Source of the DNA: Clostridiales bacterium
GTDB taxonomy: Bacteria > Bacillota > Clostridia > Lachnospirales > Lachnospiraceae
Reading direction: 5' to 3'
Assembly (NCBI GenBank): GCA_020860565.1
Contig: JAJBUA010000076.1
Coordinates: 1 to 45,803 of the forward strand
Length of the DNA: 45,803 nt
The position numbers and the translations under genes are program-made. The notes under the pieces were generated by a model. It did not search any database and was not told the DNA's origin. It saw nothing but the letters and a program-made list of their open reading frames with translations. Shown here piece after piece: positions 41,097 through 45,803 of this stretch (its first letter is position 1; each line of letters opens with the position of its first letter).

Positions 41097-41759
41097 TCAC
41101 CCTGCCTGACAGCGCCGGTATTCGCAGTCTTTTTTCCCACACGCCCCACAGCTCTCTGACACACAGCCAGACGGCGTCTTACTTACCCCGATTACCGCTG
41201 TCACCGATTTCGACGGCGCCATCAGGAAACTGTCGGTCAACGTGATGCCAATCCGTTTATTCAGTTCCAGCGCTTCAAAAAACGGCTTCTGACATTCCAG
41301 CGGGAAATCCCCGTAACCGGGGCTGAACCGTGGTCTCAGATATAATCCAAGCTTTCCATAATCCTCTTTCAGGCGGTTATTCTGCTCATCGCACCAGGTT
41401 TCCAGCATCGCCGCCGCGGCTGCCTGCAGTACCACGCATCTGCTCATCTCAAACCGGCCATAGCGGTGCAGCAGGACATCCACGCCGCTTCCCAGTGTCG
41501 CCGCAAAAAGGATGACCCGTTCACAGCTTTTCAGGTTGCGCATCAGCGCCCTGCTTGTAGTCCGGAACGCCGTCATATTGATCTCGTCATCAGCAAAGAT
41601 AAGCGGATACTCCCTCCAATAAGAACGGGGATCTGCATGCATTTCCAATTCCTTCTCACATTCATGGATCAGCCGTCTGATATCCTCGTCCGGCTCCTGT
41701 CCCCGGTATCCGAGATAGCGAAAAATCTCCCTTTCATCCCAGTTCCACATCGTTCTCAC
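41097..41759 (-). CDS. Methionine synthase activation-domain protein
   Basis: A 220-residue protein matching the vitamin B12-dependent methionine synthase activation domain. It contains FAATLGSGVDVLLHRYG, AAAMLETWCDEQNN and RPRFSPGYGDFPLECQ, the S-adenosylmethionine-binding region. It ends in a Cys-rich tail (CGACGKKDCEYRRC). It should work in trans with the short MetH encoded 82 bases downstream, reactivating oxidised cobalamin. Start options are GTG 41759, overlapping the previous gene by 4 bases, or ATG 41750 with GGGAG upstream. Confidence 0.88.
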   Translation of the reverse strand: MRTMWNWDEREIFRYLGYRGQEPDEDIRRLIHECEKELEMHADPRSYWREYPLIFADDEINMTAFRTTSRALMRNLKSCERVILFAATLGSGVDVLLHRYGRFEMSRCVVLQAAAAAMLETWCDEQNNRLKEDYGKLGLYLRPRFSPGYGDFPLECQKPFFEALELNKRIGITLTDSFLMAPSKSVTAVIGVSKTPSGCVSESCGACGKKDCEYRRCQAG

Positions 41760-42742
41760 TCCCGGCCAATATAAATACTGAAGCCATCCGGATACGAATA
41801 CTGCGTCACCGCCACATTGCCGTAATCCGCATAAAAACTGCTCTGATTATTCATCGAGGTCCTTACATCCTCCAGAATTGCCTGCAGATTCACATCTCCA
41901 TAAATTTCCGTGTACTGATCCAGCAGTTCCAGCAGTGCCCCGGTCAGAGCGGCTGCACGAACCGGATCCGACAGGTAGATGTCGAATTCATGCAGCTCGC
42001 CGGTTGCCGTATCATAATTAACAGCCAGGCTCTGATAATCCACATCCTCCCCCGGTATTTCCAGATTATACGTTGTTACCGTTTCATACCAGGTCTCTCC
42101 ATCCCCGTAAACCTGATTATAGGATTCTGTGGAAATGCCGATAATCTGATATCCCTGCTCGGTCAGTGCATAAAAAACTTCATCCGTAACCTCATCTGCC
42201 AGAATGTCAAAATGTCCCATCTGGCTGCAGGCCACTCCCTGCGTGATCACTTCCTCATCCGTCAGCATAACCGGATCCTCATCTGCTTCTCCACGAAAAT
42301 CTCCCAGATCAATGTCAAACTCCACATGGTTTTCAAAGAGATTCCCCAGCCCATTTCCCACAAAGTTCAATATCCCGGACAGCAGTTCAAAGCAAAACGC
42401 GATCACTACCAGAATAACCAGAACCCGGAAAAACTCCGGCCCTTTTGTCTTTCCCACATTTTTCTTCTCAGATCCCTTATGATTCTGAGGCATGGAAAAA
42501 ATCTCTCTCCATTCGCCGCTTCTCCCCGATTCGGTTATTTTCCTGATCAGATCCGGAACATGCTCCGGCTCCTCCTCCAGTTTCCCGTGAAAGGTACAAT
42601 CCTGCTCCGCCTCCGGATGACGTTCATTCAGATAATAATTCACATCCCGGATCCACGGGTTTTTTACAACGCTCCTGCATGTCGTGCAATAATGCGGAAG
42701 CGTCATTGTCTGATCGCAGATCGGACATATCCTTCGTACCAT
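41756..42742 (-). CDS. Zinc-ribbon membrane protein of unknown function
   Basis: A 328-residue protein. An N-terminal zinc ribbon (CPICDQ, then CTTC) is followed by NPWIRDVNYYLNERHPE. One membrane span (about residues 105-130, FFRVLVILVVIAFCFELL) precedes a long, acidic extracellular domain of unknown fold. The start at 42742 has GGGAG 9 bases upstream; 42751 overlaps an upstream 30-codon frame. I recall similar zinc-ribbon proteins in Lachnospiraceae without assigned function. It overlaps the MetH-activation gene by 4 bases, which suggests co-expression. Confidence 0.75.
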   Translation of the reverse strand: MVRRICPICDQTMTLPHYCTTCRSVVKNPWIRDVNYYLNERHPEAEQDCTFHGKLEEEPEHVPDLIRKITESGRSGEWREIFSMPQNHKGSEKKNVGKTKGPEFFRVLVILVVIAFCFELLSGILNFVGNGLGNLFENHVEFDIDLGDFRGEADEDPVMLTDEEVITQGVACSQMGHFDILADEVTDEVFYALTEQGYQIIGISTESYNQVYGDGETWYETVTTYNLEIPGEDVDYQSLAVNYDTATGELHEFDIYLSDPVRAAALTGALLELLDQYTEIYGDVNLQAILEDVRTSMNNQSSFYADYGNVAVTQYSYPDGFSIYIGRE

Positions 42743-42747
42743 AATAT

Positions 42748-42840
42748 TCATCTCCCTGCCATATCTATCATATCCCACACAGATTCGATTTCCTGTGTCA
42801 GTTCATCGCCTGCGCTCATAATATCATGAACTTCGTTCAT
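42748..42840 (-). CDS. Possible 30-residue leader peptide
   Basis: A small frame starting MNEVHDIMSAGDELTQ and ending AGR. Its TGA overlaps an ATG of the next gene (42751) by 4 bases, as in coupled pairs. The start codon lies inside a 9-bp hairpin (42823-42843) and the ribosome site is weak. It could be a regulatory leader or chance. Confidence 0.3.
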   Translation of the reverse strand: MNEVHDIMSAGDELTQEIESVWDMIDMAGR

Positions 42841-42876
42841 GATCGCCGTTCGTCAAGAACATGCCTGCATGTTCTT
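42823..42876. other. Two tandem hairpins in the intergenic region
   Basis: ATCATGAAC/GTTCATGAT (42823-42843, 3-base loop) and AAGAACATG/CATGTTCTT (42855-42876, 4-base loop). The second has a T-rich plus-strand tail and may terminate weakly. The stretch from 42877 to 42960 holds no gene I can support. Confidence 0.5.
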
Positions 42877-42962
42877 TCTTCTCTTTCGCTCATTATACCA
42901 TAATCCCATGTGCTTGGAACAGCATATTTTTGTTTATTATTTAACGATCTTTTTCTTTTTGC

Positions 42963-42991
42963 TTTCCATTTCTTTCCGGTCGTGATATGAT
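42963..42991 (+). promoter_or_regulatory. Predicted extended -10 promoter of the PTS permease gene
   Basis: TGATATGAT (42983-42991) fits TGnTATAAT, with a weak -35 (TTTCCA, 42963-42968). An 8-bp hairpin (TTTGGTCT/AGACCAAA, 43005-43027) follows in the leader. Confidence 0.45.
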
Positions 42992-43109
42992 ATTGCTCAA
43001 CTGCTTTGGTCTCCTGGGAAGACCAAATGTGTGCCTCTATGTCCCACCCATCATCATGCAGTACGGATTCGTTCCGGATATGCAAATCTAAAAAAAGGAG
43101 AATTTTTTG

Positions 43110-44132
43110 ATGGAACAGAAAGGCTTTAAAGAATTTTTACAGCGAAAAGGTGTTTCAATCACCGTCAAGACCTATCTTATCGACGCGTTGGGAGCGATGG
43201 CTTTTGGTCTCTTTGCCTCCCTGCTCATCGGCACCATCTTCGGTACTCTCGGAGATAAAACCCATGTAGAACTTTTCACAACGATATCGGATTACTGCAA
43301 AACAGCCACCGGAGCGGCGCTGGGCGTATCGATTGCTTACGCACTTCATGCCCCGCAGCTTGTGCTGTTTTCCGCTGCTACGGTCGGCATCGCCGGCAAC
43401 GCGCTCGGCGGACCGGTCGGGGCTCTCATCGCCACCATTGTTGGTACGGAACTGGGCAAAATCGTATCAAAAGAAACTCGGGTTGATATTCTGGTCACAC
43501 CTGGCGTTACCATCATTGCCGGCGTTCTGATCGCTCAGTTTGTCGGTCCTGGAGTATCGGCTTTTATGACCGCATTCGGCAATCTGGTAAAAACCACAAC
43601 GGAAATGCAGCCACTCTTTATGGGTATGCTGGTATCCGCTCTGATCGGCATCGCGCTGACTCTCCCGATCAGCAGCGCCGCCATCTGCATTATGCTGAGT
43701 CTGGACGGTCTGGCCGGAGGCGCCGCTACCGCAGGCTGCTGCGCACAGATGATCGGCTTTGCTGTAATGAGTTATCGTGAAAACGGCGTAGGCGGTCTGC
43801 TCGCACAGGGTCTCGGCACTTCCATGCTTCAGATGGGAAATATCGTAAAAAATCCCCGCATCTGGATCGCACCCACACTGGCCTCTATGATCACCGGTCC
43901 CATCGCCACCTGTGTCTTCCGACTGGAAAATATTGCGGCCGGCTCCGGCATGGGCACCTGCGGACTGGTTGGTCCGATCGGCATCTATACCGCTATGGGC
44001 GGCGGCAGCAATATGTGGCTGGGCATCCTGCTCGTATGCTTTGTTCTGCCTGCAATCCTTACCTTTATCTTTGGTGAGATTCTGCGCAAGATCGGATGGA
44101 TCAAATTCGGAGATCTGAAGCTGGATCTGTAA
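43110..44132 (+). CDS. PTS IIC-like / PfoR-type membrane permease
   Basis: A 340-residue polytopic membrane protein with about eight to ten spans. It matches the PTS_EIIC_2/PfoR-like family (FLQRKGVSITVKTYLIDALG, GGPVGALIATIVGTELGK, SGMGTCGLVGPIGIY). No EIIA or EIIB gene is nearby, so it may be regulatory, as PfoR was proposed, or may use components encoded elsewhere. The ATG at 43110 has AAGGAG upstream. A terminator follows at 44187-44224. Confidence 0.8.
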   Translation: MEQKGFKEFLQRKGVSITVKTYLIDALGAMAFGLFASLLIGTIFGTLGDKTHVELFTTISDYCKTATGAALGVSIAYALHAPQLVLFSAATVGIAGNALGGPVGALIATIVGTELGKIVSKETRVDILVTPGVTIIAGVLIAQFVGPGVSAFMTAFGNLVKTTTEMQPLFMGMLVSALIGIALTLPISSAAICIMLSLDGLAGGAATAGCCAQMIGFAVMSYRENGVGGLLAQGLGTSMLQMGNIVKNPRIWIAPTLASMITGPIATCVFRLENIAAGSGMGTCGLVGPIGIYTAMGGGSNMWLGILLVCFVLPAILTFIFGEILRKIGWIKFGDLKLDL

Positions 44133-44186
44133 TCTGCGGATGGCTATGTCAGCTATATAATTTCCATATCCGCTCATGCACATACA

Positions 44187-44224
44187 AAACCCCATGGGAA
44201 ACAGGACGTGATCCATGGGGGTTT
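44187..44224 (+). terminator. Terminator after the PTS permease gene
   Basis: AAACCCCATGG and CCATGGGGGTTT with one bulged G and a 15-base loop, followed by a T-rich stretch. Confidence 0.8.
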
Positions 44225-44286
44225 CATTTCTTCTCTTTCTATTTCTATTCCCTCTAATCACCAGGAATACTCCTGCTCAGAGGATT

Positions 44287-45642
44287 TCACCGTTCCCCGG
44301 CCAGCACCTCCAGCGCCGCCGTGATCTGATTATCATACGCGAGCGGATCCGCCGCTGCCGCCTCCAGATCCTCCGGCAGCTCGTATTCCACTTCTACATC
44401 CGGTTCCAGTCCCTTCTCGTGAAGGTCAAAACCACTCGGCGTATAGTAATGAGCCGTCGTAATTTTAACAGCAGAACCGTCTTCCAGCGGCACCAGACTC
44501 TGCACAATTCCCTTGCCAAAGGTTTTTGTCCCTACCAGCTTTGCCACACCGTAGTCCTTCAACGCGCCGGAAAAGAGTTCAGATGCGCTTGCTGAATTTC
44601 CATTCACCAGAATCACCATCGGCAGGTCAACCTCATGCCCATCCTCCTGCGGGTATCTTGAATCACTTCCGGAACCGTCGCTTGACTCAAAACAGATCTC
44701 ACCGTCTTTACAGTAATAGCGTATGCCCTTTCCGTTTTTATCCGCTGTTGAGAGAATTGTGCCGTCCATCGCATCCTCCGGCAGGATATAAGCCGCCATC
44801 GCGACCGCTGTATCAAGCACACCACCCGGATTATCCCTCAGATCGATCACCAGCTGTGTCATTCCCTGCGCTTCCAGGTCATTGATTGCTTCCTCAAACT
44901 GACCTGCAGTAATTACATCAAACTGACTGACCAGCACATAACCGGTTTTGCCGTCTTCCAGCATCTCATGATCAACGGTTGCCACTTCTACCTGCCTGCG
45001 CGTCACGGTCATCTCGATCTCTTCTCCATCTCGGAGAACCACAAGCTTTACCGTCGTACCTTCCGCACCGCGGATTTCCTGACTGACCAGAAGATCCAGA
45101 TCCTGCTCTGCAGCCTCCAGCCCGTTTACCTCATACAGGATATCGCCCTTCTGAAGTCCCGACTCCTCCGCAGGAGAATCAGGAAACACGCGCAGAATGG
45201 TCACAATCCCGGAATTGATATCCTGGCTCACCAGCGCGCCGATCCCATAATACGTCCCTTCCGTCTCCTCCGTCAGTTCCTGATACTCCTCCGGCGTATA
45301 ATAAACCGTATACGGATCATCCAGCGCCGCCATCATCCCTTTGTAAATTCCATCTTCGATCGCCCCGGTGTCGCTGTCAAAGAGGAAGTACTGATCGACA
45401 ATCCGTTTTAACAGCGTCATCTTTTTCTGGATCCTGCGGTAATCAAGCGCAGCTCCCACACTTTCTCCGCTGTTTGCAGAATTCTCAGCCGTCTCACGCG
45501 TCTGACTGTCTATCATCGTCCGTCCGACCAGCAAAAGGCCCGCGGCGCCTCCTACCAGAATCAGGCCGGCAAACAGGGTGACCAGGATGCCAATCAGGAC
45601 GCCCTTCCAGAATCTATTTTTTGTCTTTGTTTCGTTTTCCAA
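44287..45642 (-). CDS. C-terminal processing protease (S41)
   Basis: A 451-residue CtpA/CtpB-type protease. One N-terminal span (residues about 12-38) and a helical region precede a PDZ domain (IGALVSQDINSGIVTI, SGLQKGDILYEVNG). The catalytic core has LRDNPGG, Ser in NGNSASASELFSGAL and Lys in GTKTFGKGIVQ. B. subtilis CtpB cleaves SpoIVFA in the intermembrane space to activate sigma-K, so a sporulation role is plausible, but it could be general. The start is TTG at 45642 with GGAAGG 6 bases upstream. Confidence 0.92.
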   Translation of the reverse strand: MENETKTKNRFWKGVLIGILVTLFAGLILVGGAAGLLLVGRTMIDSQTRETAENSANSGESVGAALDYRRIQKKMTLLKRIVDQYFLFDSDTGAIEDGIYKGMMAALDDPYTVYYTPEEYQELTEETEGTYYGIGALVSQDINSGIVTILRVFPDSPAEESGLQKGDILYEVNGLEAAEQDLDLLVSQEIRGAEGTTVKLVVLRDGEEIEMTVTRRQVEVATVDHEMLEDGKTGYVLVSQFDVITAGQFEEAINDLEAQGMTQLVIDLRDNPGGVLDTAVAMAAYILPEDAMDGTILSTADKNGKGIRYYCKDGEICFESSDGSGSDSRYPQEDGHEVDLPMVILVNGNSASASELFSGALKDYGVAKLVGTKTFGKGIVQSLVPLEDGSAVKITTAHYYTPSGFDLHEKGLEPDVEVEYELPEDLEAAAADPLAYDNQITAALEVLAGER

Positions 45643-45701
45643 AGCTGTCCTTCCTTTATATACTTGACTTAAATTACTCTTAAGCTAATTATTGGTAACC
45701 C

Positions 45702-45803
45702 GTCCGTCCCTGAGATGGGAGAATATCTTCCGAGGACCGCTTGCGCTTAGGTTTTCACGTAACGGTACTAAGTTCGCCAGAAATACATCCGGCTCACTAA
45801 GTG
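45702..45803. repeat. Dispersed palindromic repeat, cut by the window end
   Basis: Aligns without gaps to the complete copy from 19975 to 20076: left arm, core with CTAAGTTCGC and the terminal CTCACTAAGTG. The arm differs at several positions from the complete copy. The right arm lies outside the window. It sits upstream of the protease gene. Confidence 0.85.

Noticed and set aside
42837-43085. 82-codon minus-strand frame in the intergenic region
   Set aside because: No ribosome site; it runs across the predicted permease promoter and two hairpins.
43467-44261. 264-codon minus-strand frame opposite the PTS permease
   Set aside because: Shadow of the membrane protein on the other strand; His/Gln/Asp-rich low-quality sequence.

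Overview
The window looks like chromosomal DNA of a spore-forming, anaerobic Clostridia, most likely Lachnospiraceae. The complete spoIIIA operon (AA to AH) and a GerMN lipoprotein imply endospore formation. DegV, Asp23/Gls24, a MetH lacking its reactivation domain beside a separate activation protein, and many small zinc-ribbon membrane proteins fit that family. Base composition is moderate and most genes lie on the minus strand. I saw no rRNA, tRNA, CRISPR array or intact insertion sequence.

Layout. 1-800: decayed sequence (a gene broken by a homopolymer frameshift), a 43-residue single-span membrane peptide and a terminator. 850-14467: an accessory island on the minus strand. It holds a zinc-ribbon Ser/Thr kinase with an RCC1-like beta-propeller, a DUF4160 gene pair, a GLUG-type beta-helix lipoprotein, a second large lipoprotein, a STAND/NB-ARC ATPase with TPR-like repeats, a possible adaptor or HTH protein, and a MATE transporter. 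Three promoters inside the island share a 13-base element (GTTAAAGTTNACC) at identical spacing from -35/-10-like hexamers. This ties the kinase, the lipoproteins and the MATE/STAND genes into one apparent regulon and is the best candidate for an undescribed system here. 14565-17495: tandem mgtE magnesium transporters.

17803-25565: a PdaA-like deacetylase, trmO, a Nudix hydrolase, pepF, two regulators (one apparently truncated), and comEC split into two genes. 25584-28872: GerMN lipoprotein, sensor kinase and DegV. 29082-30298: a zinc-ribbon membrane protein and Asp23. 30482-35652: spoIIIA operon. 35777-38472: a cell-wall-binding protein, rlmH, a response regulator and comEA. 38585-42742: metH, its activation-domain partner and a zinc-ribbon membrane protein. 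43110-45642: a PTS IIC-like permease and a C-terminal processing protease.

A second structural theme is a dispersed palindromic repeat of about 144 bp. One copy is complete (19979-20122), one is cut by the window end (45702-45803), one is a half copy abutting the spoIIIAH stop codon (30412-30480), and one is a solitary arm (17672-17703). The spoIIIA operon also appears to have a sigma-E-like promoter lying across the terminator of the gene upstream, so that its transcript would start inside the terminator loop.

Functions are assigned from motifs and family knowledge read by eye. No database search was run, and promoter calls are pattern matches only.
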